From the NCBI GenBank assembly GCA_009829735.1, contig CM020619.1, positions 7,120,375-7,184,374 of the forward strand: 64,000 nt of DNA, written 5' to 3'. The first letter of the stretch is position 1. The number at the start of each line of letters is the position of its first letter. The translations under genes and the position numbers were made by a program. The notes beneath the pieces were generated by a model, which was not told where the DNA came from, made no database searches, and saw only the letters and a list, made by a program, of their open reading frames with translations. Source of the stretch: Pyropia yezoensis (Eukaryota > Rhodophyta > Bangiophyceae > Bangiales > Bangiaceae). Positions 31,776 through 41,914 of this stretch are shown piece after piece.

Positions 31776-33965
31776 TTACTCGTTTCCCGCCCTTGGTAGG
31801 GTGCTGTCCGCCGGGACATCCGGCTGAGGAGGTGCCCCCTCGACGGCCAGTACTCCACCTGGAGCTGGCTGCCTACCCGGTGCGGGTCCGGGTGCTCGGG
31901 GGGGATACCCCCCGGTGGATGCCTTGCGTTGCGCCGCTGCCCGCCGAGACTCCTCGGGGATGAGTGGGCAGGAAGACACCCAGTGCTGGGGATCCCCACA
32001 CAACATACACCCGGACGTGCCGGTCCCCCCTTGAGGTCGCATCGGGGTAGCCCCGTAGCTACGGTTGCCTCCCTCGGGCGCCCGAGTGCCAGCTCCCTGG
32101 TAGGCCTTGGGTCCTTGGGTCAACCGGAACATGGACTCCCCCAACCGGTTGGGTCGGCCCGCAATCTGCGGGGGTGCCTCCGTGCGCACCGCCCATGTTG
32201 GCAAGGGTTGGTGAGGGTTACCCGTCACCGGGGAGTACCCCGTAGTCCGCACATACGGGACGCGCCGTCCCGTTCCTTCGTTGACCTGGAACTGGGTTCC
32301 AGCCGGGGCGATGTACGCTACCGTACCATGTTCATCAATCACCGGCGTCGCCGGTAGCAACAGGTGGCCCTGTTGGTCGACTAGAGGGTCACCCTCACCA
32401 ATAGGGGTATGTTCGGTCGCCACCAGTACTGGTGCGGCCTTACGTTCCACCTTCTCTTGCCTCGGTACCGGGGTAAGACTGGGCTTGCCTCCCTCACCCT
32501 TGGGCTTCGGGGCCAAGGCACACTCCGGGTGTAGAACCCGGTAGGCGTCCCCTAGGGACTTGCACATATGCATCAGTCGACTGAAGTTCGTCCGTGCCGT
32601 GTTGGCGCCCCGTGCGGATATCCGCACGTAGTTGGGTACTCCTGCGAACAGGATGGCCCGTAGCTCCCCTTCTCCGAGGAGCTTCCCCAGCTCGTAGTCG
32701 AGCTCTTGGATCCGGCGTCCAAACATCTCCTCATCCTCCCAGGACTGGGCGGTGGCAGTGCGAAGGGCCCGATAGTGGTCCTCGCACTTGTCCTCACTGA
32801 GGTAGCTGCTCAGCAGCTCCTTCAATATCCCACGGTAATCCATGGGGGTGGCCGCGACCCTCATTCCCGGCATCGGGGATGCCTGGCGAAGAATGCCTCG
32901 CACCCGTTCATCAACAAAGAACGGGAGGATCTCCAGGGCCAGCCCCTCGTTAACGAGCGCCTTGTCTGCGGCTGCCTTGAAGCTAGTCAAGAAGCCGATG
33001 ACTGCCAACGGGCGTCCGTTCGGCCCCCCGAACATAGGGACTCCCTTCATAAGGGTCTGCATAGAGCGGATCGCCCGATGCGACGTATTACGCATCGATT
33101 CCGATACGGTGGTAGAGCGGTCCTCCAAACGATAACGTTCCGGAGTAAGAACCGACCGGAAGACCTCGTTGACGATCTCCGTGTCAGCGTCCTGGATATC
33201 CAGTCGCTTAGCCAGTTGATGAGCGAACTCATCGGACTCCATCCGCTTCAGTAGGCTCGCAGTTACCTGCGCGGTCATAGCTTCCACCACTGAAGATGGT
33301 ACTTCAGGCGTCGGCACCTCGGGAACCCGAGTTGCCTGGCCTCCTTCGTCGTGGGGGTACTGCGAGAGGGTACCTCCTCCCCCAATAACCGACTCTCCCC
33401 CGGCGTACGTATCCGCCGGGTCGTGTCCGCGGAGTCCGCTTCGGGTGCTCCGAGCGTATCGCTCCGTGTGACTCCGTTCCAACTCTGCCGACGAGTCGGA
33501 CCCATACCCCATTGTGTCCGGGGGTTGTCCAGGAGTAGCAACCCCGGGATTGACCCTGGTGGACTCCGAAAGTAGTCCGGCCGGTTCGAACCGTACCGGT
33601 GTGGGAGGAACACGACGGGGTCCCGTCGTGTGCCGTGTTGACATCAACACTGCCATTGCGTCCTCCGTCCGATCTTGACGGGCGTCGAGCCCGGAAAACC
33701 GGGCCTCGATGCGGGCCAATGATGCCATCAGGGAATCCCCTGGTGAAGGAGGCGGCGGAGTGAGGTCGGTCGACGACAGTTGAGGCGGGCCCCCGCCTCC
33801 TGCCGTCCGAGCCGTGCCAAACGTCGATCCGGCACCGGAAAGCATTGGCGTCTCAAGGTTATCGATCGGGTTCCCGATCCCGGTTCCCGTAGTCACCTCC
33901 GGGGTCGGCGTCGACGCCGATCCGTCATCTTGAACGTTCCCCGTCTCTTGGGTAGACATGGTCAC
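31776..33965 (-). CDS. gag: Gag polyprotein of element B (729 aa)
   Basis: Nearly identical to the gag of element A. The N-terminus is Pro/Ser/Thr-rich, the middle is helical and capsid-like (about 230-470), and a CCHC zinc knuckle (C-x2-C-x4-H-x4-C) lies about 65 residues from the C-terminus. The start is the first ATG after a 219-bp leader downstream of the primer site. The ORF ends AGNE-stop, and pol begins 8 bp later in a -1-related frame. The pol frame is open across the gag end, so ribosomal frameshifting is possible. It forms the particle in which the RNA is copied. Confidence 0.94.
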   Translation of the reverse strand: MTMSTQETGNVQDDGSASTPTPEVTTGTGIGNPIDNLETPMLSGAGSTFGTARTAGGGGPPQLSSTDLTPPPPSPGDSLMASLARIEARFSGLDARQDRTEDAMAVLMSTRHTTGPRRVPPTPVRFEPAGLLSESTRVNPGVATPGQPPDTMGYGSDSSAELERSHTERYARSTRSGLRGHDPADTYAGGESVIGGGGTLSQYPHDEGGQATRVPEVPTPEVPSSVVEAMTAQVTASLLKRMESDEFAHQLAKRLDIQDADTEIVNEVFRSVLTPERYRLEDRSTTVSESMRNTSHRAIRSMQTLMKGVPMFGGPNGRPLAVIGFLTSFKAAADKALVNEGLALEILPFFVDERVRGILRQASPMPGMRVAATPMDYRGILKELLSSYLSEDKCEDHYRALRTATAQSWEDEEMFGRRIQELDYELGKLLGEGELRAILFAGVPNYVRISARGANTARTNFSRLMHMCKSLGDAYRVLHPECALAPKPKGEGGKPSLTPVPRQEKVERKAAPVLVATEHTPIGEGDPLVDQQGHLLLPATPVIDEHGTVAYIAPAGTQFQVNEGTGRRVPYVRTTGYSPVTGNPHQPLPTWAVRTEAPPQIAGRPNRLGESMFRLTQGPKAYQGAGTRAPEGGNRSYGATPMRPQGGTGTSGCMLCGDPQHWVSSCPLIPEESRRAAAQRKASTGGYPPRAPGPAPGRQPAPGGVLAVEGAPPQPDVPADSTLPRAGNE

Positions 33966-34165
33966 AATCAGTCAACCGACGCAACGACCACCACGAATAA
34001 GAGAGCGAGGGGGTAGATTGGGGAGAGTAACAGTAGGTCACAGTCACAGGTAAAAGCTCAACACAATCGATCAGGTCGCAACACCACGAGTACAAGAAAA
34101 GGACCGGATCCCTATCCGTGTGCCAGGGCCGAAGACGGCGTCACCACAAGGGTGACGGAAACCCG

Positions 34166-34184
34166 TCCCCTGCTGCTCCACCAA
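34166..34184 (-). promoter_or_regulatory. Primer-binding site of element B
   Basis: The minus-strand sequence TTGGTGGAGCAGCAGGGGA directly follows the 5' LTR. Its complement fits a tRNA 3' end with a 7-bp acceptor arm and discriminator A. The tRNA is not identified. Confidence 0.82.
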
Positions 34185-34547
34185 TGTAGCACAATAGGAA
34201 TCCGTCGCACGTCCACTCTCAGGGAACACTCACCAAGGGGGATCGGCACCAACGTCACCGGGAGGCCAAGGTTGCTGTCCTTGGAGCGCAAGCCACGGGA
34301 CCAAGATGGGAGCCCAAATGGGAGGGGTTTGTTGTTCTACCTTGGCCGGCGGTGGATTCGCCACCGGCCCCCTCGTTATAAACCCTCGGAGACACTACTA
34401 ACTACCCTCCACCCCAAGATGCAAGTCCCTCTGGTCATACGTAACTTATAGATACCGTGACCAGTACGAACTATCAAATTGAAAGTTAAGGGTTAGAAGT
34501 AGCCCCCCTGATATTAGGGTCACAATACGGACAACCATATTGCTACA
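34185..34547 (-). repeat. 5' LTR of element B
   Basis: 363 bp, TGT…ACA, one difference from the 3' LTR (A/G in the CT-R-ATATTAG motif). Followed by CTCTG. Confidence 0.96.
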
Positions 34548-34599
34548 CTCTGTCGCTTTCTCCATGTCATGGATGTATGCGGTTGACGTGTGGTGTGTT

Positions 34600-35600
34600 G
34601 TCGTTTTTCACGTTGTATGTGGGCAGGTGCGCGCCCAGCTACTGCTGTGGTCGCTGGGTAGGGACAGGAAGAAGAAGGCGTTTGGCGGCCTCACCCCGTC
34701 CCATCGAACCATTTCGCGCGAGGAGCTGGCGGCTCTCTACGAGACTGCGCGCTCGCCGGACTGTGTGTGGGTACGGCTTTTCAAGACGGACGTGGACGAG
34801 GACGACTGCGTGTCGCTGAAGGACCCGAAAGTGACCTTGGGGACCCCATCGTTTGCCGCTCGACGGGGTGCCAAGTGGAAGTTCAACGGCGATGAGCACA
34901 AGCAGCAGGAGACCCTGCGGCACCTGTGCGACTCCTGAATTAAGGAGGATTCGGACTTCACGTCAGACGAAGAGGTCGCGCTCGTGACGATGCCGTCTGT
35001 CACGGTCGCACCAAAGTCGCGGAACAATCTACGCATGCCTGGGCGGGTGGCCGCGGTGGTGCAAGCTGCACGGGCGACTGCTGCCGCGGTGTTCTTGGTG
35101 GGCGGCTTGGCAGGTGGTGCTGGGCGGGTGGTGGCTGCCGCGGCGGGGCGGGATGCAAGGGCGCCGCCGCAAAGGATGTGTAGGGGGGCGGCTGGGCGGA
35201 TGGCCTGGGCGTGTGGCAGCTGCCGCGGCGGTGCAAGCTGCACGGGTAGCAGCATCTGCAGCGGCGAGGTTCGTGCGTGCGGTGCTGCCCTGGTTGCGCT
35301 TGTGGGCTGGTGGGCGGGAGGTGGCGGCCGCGACGGTGCTCGCTGCACGGGCGCCTTGGTGGCGCTTGTGGGCTGTTTGTTGGGCGGTGGCGGTTGAGGC
35401 GGTGCTGGCTGCACAGGCGCCGCTGACGCGGTGATAAAGGTGGGCAGCTGCGCGGATGGTGGCTGCAATGGGGATAAGCGTGCGCGGGTGGTACCTCTCG
35501 TAGCGTTGTTGGTGGGCGGCTCTGGGCGGTTACCGCAGCGGAGCTGGGGCGGCGTGGCGGCTGTCGGTGGTGGCTGGCACGGTGGTGCCGGTGGCGTGGA
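34600..35600 (+). other. Exon-like fragment and GC-rich degenerate repeat next to element B
   Basis: After a possible splice acceptor (GTGGGCAG near 34626) the frame reads through SLGRDRKKKAFGGL and ISREELAALYETARS to a stop at 34936, with normal amino-acid composition. Element B may have landed in an intron of this gene or relic. From about 35040 to 35600 the DNA becomes a degenerate repeat of GCTGCCGCGG and GTGCAAGCTGCACGGG motifs, open in several frames. No family recognised. Confidence 0.35.
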
Positions 35601-36249
35601 CAGGTAAGAGGGTGACAGCCTCTGTGGTGGTCTAGGTTGACGTGTGTATGGGAGGCGGATGCGGTTGTGGCGCACGCGGGTGGGGGGGGGATGACAGGTG
35701 GACCCGACGACTGTGTTTGTCTGTGGCCGTGTCTGACGGTGTGTGTCTGGCGCGGCCCAGACACTGCGGCGAGGCACTGACGTCGACGCGGCGAGTGGCC
35801 CTACCTGAGTCTGTGTGTAGTGTCTGTCTGTGTCTGTGGCTATTCACCTGACCAGGGAGCTCCAGGTGGCCCGCCTCTGCAATACGTTTACGAAGGCTTT
35901 GAGAAGGTCTGGAGTAACTACAAAAGTGAAGAAAAAGCGATGAGACTTTCCACAAGGACCGGAAGAAAAGGGGCCGTCATCTGGCCTGTGCCGGATACAC
36001 ACTGTAGTGGCCTATTCAACTCTATGCGCTTCGCGCTGTAATCTAGCTTGCAATGAGGTGCATCACGGGATGCAATGCACATGGTGTATGGTGGATCGCA
36101 CCATTCACGCTGCCCTCTTCCGGTGTCTGAGGTGCAAGCATCTGCCTGTATTTCCTGCATGTCAAACAGGTGTAGAAACACAAGAAAGTATGCAATGAAA
36201 TACAGTGGTTTTGGTCGCCGACGATGGCAACAACTAAGTACTCCGGGCT

Positions 36250-37049
36250 AGCCATCTACAGGACGGAGCCAAAGTAGTCGAACAACCGCGGCAGTAGCGC
36301 GGGGAGCCCGTAGGGAACCTTAACTTGAGATTACCACTCCGGTTTCTCTGGGTAGTACTGCTCCTTTGCCGCCAGCGCCTGATCCGCAAACTCAAGTTGA
36401 GCCGAGGTCACCAAGTAGGGACCTCGTCGGGTGTCCTTCTCCATCCGCACATCAAAGTGATTGACGTGCGGGTCGGAGGAACGAAGGAACAAGGGATGAG
36501 TTGCCACGGCGTCCGAAGTAAAGGTATGCATATCGCCGGGGCCCTCCGTGGCACCCCCGCGCTTCAACATGTTGTTGGACCGCTGCACATGCTCGACCTC
36601 CTCCTCGCCAAGTAAGGCAAATTGGTCCGTGTTCAAGTCACACGGGAAGCCGACCCTGCGAGCGATATTCTCCTGTAGGCGTTGCCGTATGGGCACCATC
36701 GCTGGCCCAACTCGGGCGCAGCGGGTCACAGTCAGACAGTCCTCATACAGGGGCCAGGTGGGGTAAAACCACGTCCCCAGGTCCTCCCGTGGAGTTACGG
36801 GGCTATCTCCGGAGAGGAGGCCGCCACCGACTCGTCGTCAGGCAGCGCAGGCATCTTATCCCCCGGAGCAATAGCGGAGCTCCCGCCGGAGGTCCCGGCA
36901 GGTGCTGGAACGCGGGACGTATCCTCCATGCGGTCATCGAGGGAGTCAGTCTTCGGTCCCGGATTCACCATGGCACCGCCCCAATTCGGGTGCTGTGTGC
37001 TCGAGCGGTCTTTCTCACAAACACTACCACCTGAAGAAGTTGGTGCCAT
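36250..37049 (-). pseudogene. Fragment related to the retroelement antisense proteins
   Basis: Minus-strand coding traces run from a Met at 37049, change frame near 36800 and continue to a stop at 36331, then read on past it. Within it, EQYYPEKPEW, the stop and SQVKVP align without gaps to the C antisense protein (AAYYPKVIPQLQEIEIP) and to D (LKYYPVVPT, stop, WSEYEVP). The preceding part (WPLYEDCLTVTR, then VGPAMVP) also resembles D (PHPLPCVVTDRW, then VNPRRMA). I infer a relic of a fourth member of the antisense family. There is no pol next to it. By-eye alignment only. Confidence 0.45.
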
Positions 37050-37066
37050 GCTGGAGTGTGATGCAG

Positions 37067-38305
37067 GGTTACGACAAGTGGAATGGGGCGGGTGGGGCTT
37101 TTGCTAGTTGCCTCTTCGGTGTTGAGAGCAGCGACAGTGACAGCGACGACGACGACGACTCTGCAGTTGTCGGAGAGAGCGGCAGTGGATCTGGACGCGG
37201 TGCAGGCGCTGTACGCGCAAGTGTCGGCGCTGTTACTGCAGGTGCGGGTGGCTCTGCGGGAACTGGAGCTGCGGGTGGCGCGGTGTGTGCTGGACGGGCA
37301 TCTAGGGCTGTAAAGTCCTCGCGCGCCGGCCGCACTTATGAGCGCCGCCCCATGGGCACCAAGGCGGCCAAGCGGCAAAAAGCTGAGAAACTCAGCATGT
37401 CTAGAGAGATGAATGCCAGCACGGCCGCTGTGGAGGCTCTCGCCAGCGCCTCCAAGGAGCGGTCCTCTAGCGTAATTTCCAACCTCCCTGAGATGCGGTT
37501 TACTGCGGAGGCGAAGATGTTCCGCCAGGCCAAGGCCAGCGCTGCACTGGCCGCTGCCGGCATCGCTATGGACCAGAGCGCTCCTGCTGCTGTTGCTGCC
37601 GCTGCCCCTGCAGGACCGGCCGTGTATGAGATTGAAGACGACAAGCGGGAGCTGCCACCCCCCCCATCTCCCCAGGCCCCGCCCGTTCGGGAGTCACGCC
37701 CACGGTCGGGAGCCCCTGCTCATGAAGCTGCTCTGACTGATCGACCTGATCCGGCCGCACCTGCGGCCACTGAGGCTGTTGGACCCGTCCCTACAGGGGC
37801 CTTTCCAACCTCTGCAGCTGATGGACCTGCTATGGCCGTGCCGCAGGCTTCTGCACCCCCCACGCCGGCAGTTGTGCCGATGATGCGGACGCGTAGGACC
37901 AAGTCTCAGGGGCGCAAAGCCGCCATAGCTGAGAAGCGTGTGGCAAACACCACTTGCGCACCCAGCGCACAAGTTGGGGTGGTGCACAAAGGCTGCCGCC
38001 CGTGGCGGGGGAACCGGAAGAAGTGCAAGTCGCACACACGCTGTCTCTGTTGTGGGGCAATCTCCCCACTAACAAACAAGAAGATGGTGTGTGGGCCAGC
38101 AGTTCCTTGGTCGGGACGGGAAAGCGAGGCCAAGCCCCGCCGTCCTTCCCCGTATCCCTCCAGGGCCCTCTCAGAATGTCGCCCCTCAGAATCTTCCACC
38201 CCAGCACCTGCCCACCGGGCCACACGAAAATTCAAGTCGATAAAAATGCAGAAAACCCTCAAATCCATGTTCGATTTACTATCAAGCAAAGTATCCCTGA
38301 GTTAG
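37067..38305 (+). CDS. Probable Harbinger-associated Myb/NAM-associated-like protein (3' exon)
   Basis: The frame is open for about 412 codons after a candidate acceptor (GATGCAG at 37061-37066, phase 0). It contains an acidic Ser/Asp run (ESSDSDSDDDDD), then RRPMGTKAAKRQK followed by a long charged Ala-rich helix region. This resembles the 'RP-G-K-AK' segment of NAM-associated/SANT-like proteins that form the second gene of PIF/Harbinger elements. The C-terminus has a Cys cluster (CKSHTRCLCCG) that could bind zinc. A Harbinger transposase relic lies 1 kb downstream on the opposite strand, which supports this reading. Upstream exons are not defined. Confidence 0.5.
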   Translation, partial: GYDKWNGAGGAFASCLFGVESSDSDSDDDDDSAVVGESGSGSGRGAGAVRASVGAVTAGAGGSAGTGAAGGAVCAGRASRAVKSSRAGRTYERRPMGTKAAKRQKAEKLSMSREMNASTAAVEALASASKERSSSVISNLPEMRFTAEAKMFRQAKASAALAAAGIAMDQSAPAAVAAAAPAGPAVYEIEDDKRELPPPPSPQAPPVRESRPRSGAPAHEAALTDRPDPAAPAATEAVGPVPTGAFPTSAADGPAMAVPQASAPPTPAVVPMMRTRRTKSQGRKAAIAEKRVANTTCAPSAQVGVVHKGCRPWRGNRKKCKSHTRCLCCGAISPLTNKKMVCGPAVPWSGRESEAKPRRPSPYPSRALSECRPSESSTPAPAHRATRKFKSIKMQKTLKSMFDLLSSKVSLS

Positions 38306-39340
38306 GAAAATTCGGGATCAAATGCAAAGGGAGAAACGGGTAAGACCAGTTGTCTCCCGCCCCAGTATGGCGCGCCCTGCCCCAATGCGTGGGGCCAGTT
38401 CTGCCACAAAGCGCCTCAACCGTGCGCTTGTCACCACCGTGCCCCTCTCTGAGGACGATCCCGACCACCCTCCTTTCTATCGCCCCCCGCGACAGGTGCA
38501 GGACATTTCCTCCGGGTCCTCTGCCAGCAGCGACTCGCACTGTACCCAGCGCTGCCTTTTCTTTCGTTCTTTTGCTTTGTTGTGGATCTCTGCGACGACT
38601 GTTAACTTGCCGTTTCTGGTGGACCTGTGGTACGAGTGGCAGCCATTGGACCTGTTGTAGCTTGAGTAGTGGCAGCGCATGGGCAAAGGTTTGTTTTTTG
38701 CCCCATTCGGCAGGGGCTGTTGTTTTTTTCCTACCTACCTTGTCCATTTGTCTTGTCAGCCCCATAACCCGTCCTCAGCTCAAAGAAGGCGCTTGTGCCC
38801 ACATGCGGGTCCGACTGAGGGGAGGACGGTGTCCCCCACAACGTGCGTGGAAGGGAGCACGGGGGAGTCACTTGGTGTGGGTGGGAGGGGGAAAGTGGCG
38901 GCCCGTGCCGTGGCCGGCTTGGGCCACCAAGTGAGTGGCCGATGGTGTGCCGAGGAGTGAGGCGCGTGCCCGGGAGAGTGGAGGCGTCCTATGAAGGAGG
39001 GGAGAGAATATTCTGATGATCACCACGCGTGACGGGGGCGGCACTGCCTGCTGTACGACCGGCCGCTCGCAAAGAGACTTGGGGACAACCACAGACCGTT
39101 CGTCCATCTCTTTCCGCTCTTTTTTGGCACTGGCCGCCATACACTCACGTATATAGTTAAGTCGGGCCGCTGATTCAATCATGGCGCACTGCTTTCAGGA
39201 CGCTGGCGCTCTCTTATACTTCTGTACTATACTGCACTAGCACTGCGGTACGGCGAAGTGCTCCAAGAAAAAAAAAAACCCTGCCCAACGGGGAAAAAAA
39301 ACGTTTGCTCTTGTACCATGTCCACCTCACCCATAAATCT

Positions 39341-40786
39341 CAAAGGAAGTGCTCCAGAAGCGCTGCGAACCCCTTGAAGATGTCTGCCGCTGGGTCTTTG
39401 CGCAAAGCCACGAGCGCGGTCTGATTCCGCACCTCCCTCCACGCCTGCGCAGCCCGCCAAAAAAGTCCACAGGCAGCCGCCCAAGTGGCTCAACAGCGGG
39501 GAGAGGGTGTGCCAGAGGGGGGAGCCCCCCGTCAGCCCCACGGCCGGGTGCCCCAACCCCAGCAGCTGCACTACCGGCGCCCCCCCTCCCCGCCCGCCCC
39601 CCAGCAGCTTTCATGCGCGCTCGCCGACGTGACAAAATCCCGCCCCGACGTACCCCCGTAACGATGTCGTGCAAAATGGCCACGGCCTTGGCAACGACCA
39701 TGATCCGCGCGACGCTGGCAAAGCGCGCAGGATGAAGGGAAACATGCCGGCTTGCGGTCAATACAGCATACAGCCTCCCCACGTCCTTCCTCAGCGCCTC
39801 CTGCGAACGGTTAAAGAGCCGCTTCTTGCACGTGTCTTGGTCGCATACGCCTGCACAAAAAAAGCATAGTTGGGATAGATCTTTTCAGGGAGCTAGTACA
39901 GCAGCGTGCGAGTGACTCCATTGGCTGTAAAGGGCCGGTCCCGTGGCGGCCACAAACCCGCCGTGATGTCGTGGTATAGCGGCGACTGTTGCATGAAGTT
40001 GGTGTCGTTCATGCTGCCGTGGCAACCAACAAAAATATACCAGATGTGCAGGTCCTTGTCGCAAACGGTCTCCATATCGGTCGATCTGCGCCCTTTGTGG
40101 TTCTGAAAGGACCCCTGCATGCTCTTCGGGCACGCCCGCCACTCCCAATGCGAGCAGCTTAGCGACCCAATACATCCTGGTACGCCCCGCTCCGCGCTCC
40201 GCTTCAGAAAGATCGTCAGCTTCTCCGCGTTCTGCTGCCGGAAATAGTTTGGCCCAAAGATATCAACCATGTAATACACCAGGTCAAGCACAGCATTGTC
40301 CACCGTCGAGCGAGAATTGCGCCAATATTCGTCCGAACGATCAGTTGACTCCCCATATGCAAGCACCCGAACAGCGGCGACCAGCTTCTGCAGGGGGTGC
40401 GCGCGCGGTCGGCCAGTAGCATCAATAGTCTGCATAAGCCCAGGCTGGTCCTTCACAGCCTGGTATACACGCACAAACACACTCCGCGGCACCCGAAAGC
40501 GACGGTCAGAGTCACCCTCTTCGTACAGCGGCCGGCTTCCAGACACCTCAAAGTAATCGATCAGAATCCCACGCAATCCCCTCCGAACGTTCCGCTGCTT
40601 CTTAGACCTGCGCGCCAAGACACGTCCACAAAAGAGACGGATGCCGCCAACTAGGGCACCACGCTTGCGCACCCGCCAGTGGTGCAGAACAGTCATATGT
40701 GCAGCAACAGCTTCTGCCACGTCCATGTCCTCTGAGTCCGCCAGCAAAGCCTCAACGTCCAGGGCCAGCGGGTCCTGCTCGGCCAT
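39341..40786 (-). pseudogene. PIF/Harbinger transposase (HARBI1-like), catalytically dead
   Basis: The first frame (40786-39893, 297 aa) has the plant-type Harbinger layout: RRFRVPRSVFVRVY, then LRVLAYGES-like and NYFRQQN motifs, GCIGSLSCSHWEWRACP and GCHGSMNDTNF. The stop at 39893 falls just before LPEKIYPNYAFF. A frameshift follows, then SQEALRKDVGRLYAVL and an end near 39341. In active relatives the first motif is GSIDCMHW and the last KDVERAFG. Here the first Asp is Ser and the Glu is Gly; only the middle Asp (SMND) remains. With a stop, a frameshift and two lost catalytic residues it cannot cut DNA. Confidence 0.85.
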
Positions 40787-41159
40787 GATGCGTGGGTAGG
40801 AAGAAAGTGGCGCGGGAGAGGGACGGTCGCGACGTCGGTGGCGGTCGTGGGGACGGTGGTCACGTCGACAGGCCTCCTTCCCGCCCCCACCGTATTAGTG
40901 TCTGCTGCACCTCGCTCGCGACCCGGTCCGCTTGACCAATGAAAAAATCGACTCCCGCGCTCCCTATGGTGGCGTCTCGCAGCCCCCCGCCCCCCTCCCG
41001 CCAACTGTATGCCTCACTGCCAATCAGAGCGCGTCGTGTCCCCCGCCCGCCGGGCAGGGGGCCAGAACGCAACCGACCGCCCCACAGTATCGGCGCCCCA
41101 TGTGGGCGCCCTGCCCTCCACCCGAGCGGCCCTGCAGCAGCGGGCAGTGGAGTGGCCTC

Positions 41160-41730
41160 TGTGGTATATAACTCGATCCTCTCAGACACGTGTCAATATC
41201 CCTCGGGGGAAAGGGACAGGTAACACGGAAAGGGGAACTACGAGAGTGGTATGCCTGTTGCCTCACGTGCCTGCTCGCAGAGCAAGCAGATACGCACGGT
41301 AGTGCACACGGGGAAGAGGAAAGCAAACGCGCAGTTGTCTTTTTCCTGGGGGCGCGGGCCAAGGGCGCCTCGCTGTCCCTCTTAACGTGCATCTGGGGGA
41401 GCCTCGGCACGTTGGCCAGGTAGCCCCCCCATAACCCCGAGTGGCCCCGACCCCAGTCTAACCTCGTCAGGTCGGGGGCCACTATCACGACTAATTCTAT
41501 TCCCACTCACTAATCTCACACTCAAATTCTCTCAAATCAAGTCCCTCACAAGTATGCAAAAACCCATCAGAAATCCCTCTCTCACGTGTGGATAGCGTAG
41601 TCCACCGCATCCCAGTGCCGGGCACGGGCCACGGCCGCCAACCATCACCACACGGCGGGCGTGTTCTGGCACCTCGTGCCCTCTGGTTGTAGTCCCGGGT
41701 CGGCGCCAAGTCGGGGCCAGGGATGCTACA
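41160..41730 (-). repeat. 3' LTR of element C (571 bp)
   Basis: TGT…ACA. Near its left end there is a plus-strand TATATAA (41165-41171), oriented towards the antisense ORF. Confidence 0.95.
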
Positions 41731-41745
41731 TAGCTCCCTCCCTAG
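41731..41745 (-). promoter_or_regulatory. Polypurine tract of element C
   Basis: The minus strand reads CTAGGGAGGGAGCTA directly before the 3' LTR. Confidence 0.75.
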
Positions 41746-41914
41746 TCCGGCACGTCCTCGGGCCGAACCAGGTGCCACCGTGCACAGCCTCGAGCACGTC
41801 CACACCGGTGCAGAGTTCGAGCGTCTTCACCCCGGTCGCGATCACCTGCTCCGATTCTGTCCCCCCCCCTTCTCCTTCACCTTGGCCCTGTCGTTCCCCC
41901 GGATTCTGGACGTC

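Larger units (their letters stand above)
23722..34547 (-). mobile_element. Complete Ty3/gypsy retrotransposon B (10.8 kb)
   Basis: Bounded by two 363-bp LTRs that differ at a single position by eye, and flanked on both sides by the 5-bp target duplication CTCTG (23717-23721 and 34548-34552). In minus orientation the order is LTR, primer site, gag, pol (protease-RT-RNase H-integrase-chromodomain), then a 815-aa ORF on the opposite strand, polypurine tract and LTR. gag and pol are both intact. Near-identical LTRs mean a very recent insertion. Element A is a sister copy. Confidence 0.97.

Noticed and set aside
40932..41171. Small ORF continuing in frame across the element C insertion (empty site)
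   Set aside because: The joined frame is Pro/Ala-rich in GC-rich DNA and has no recognisable domain. The continuity may be chance.
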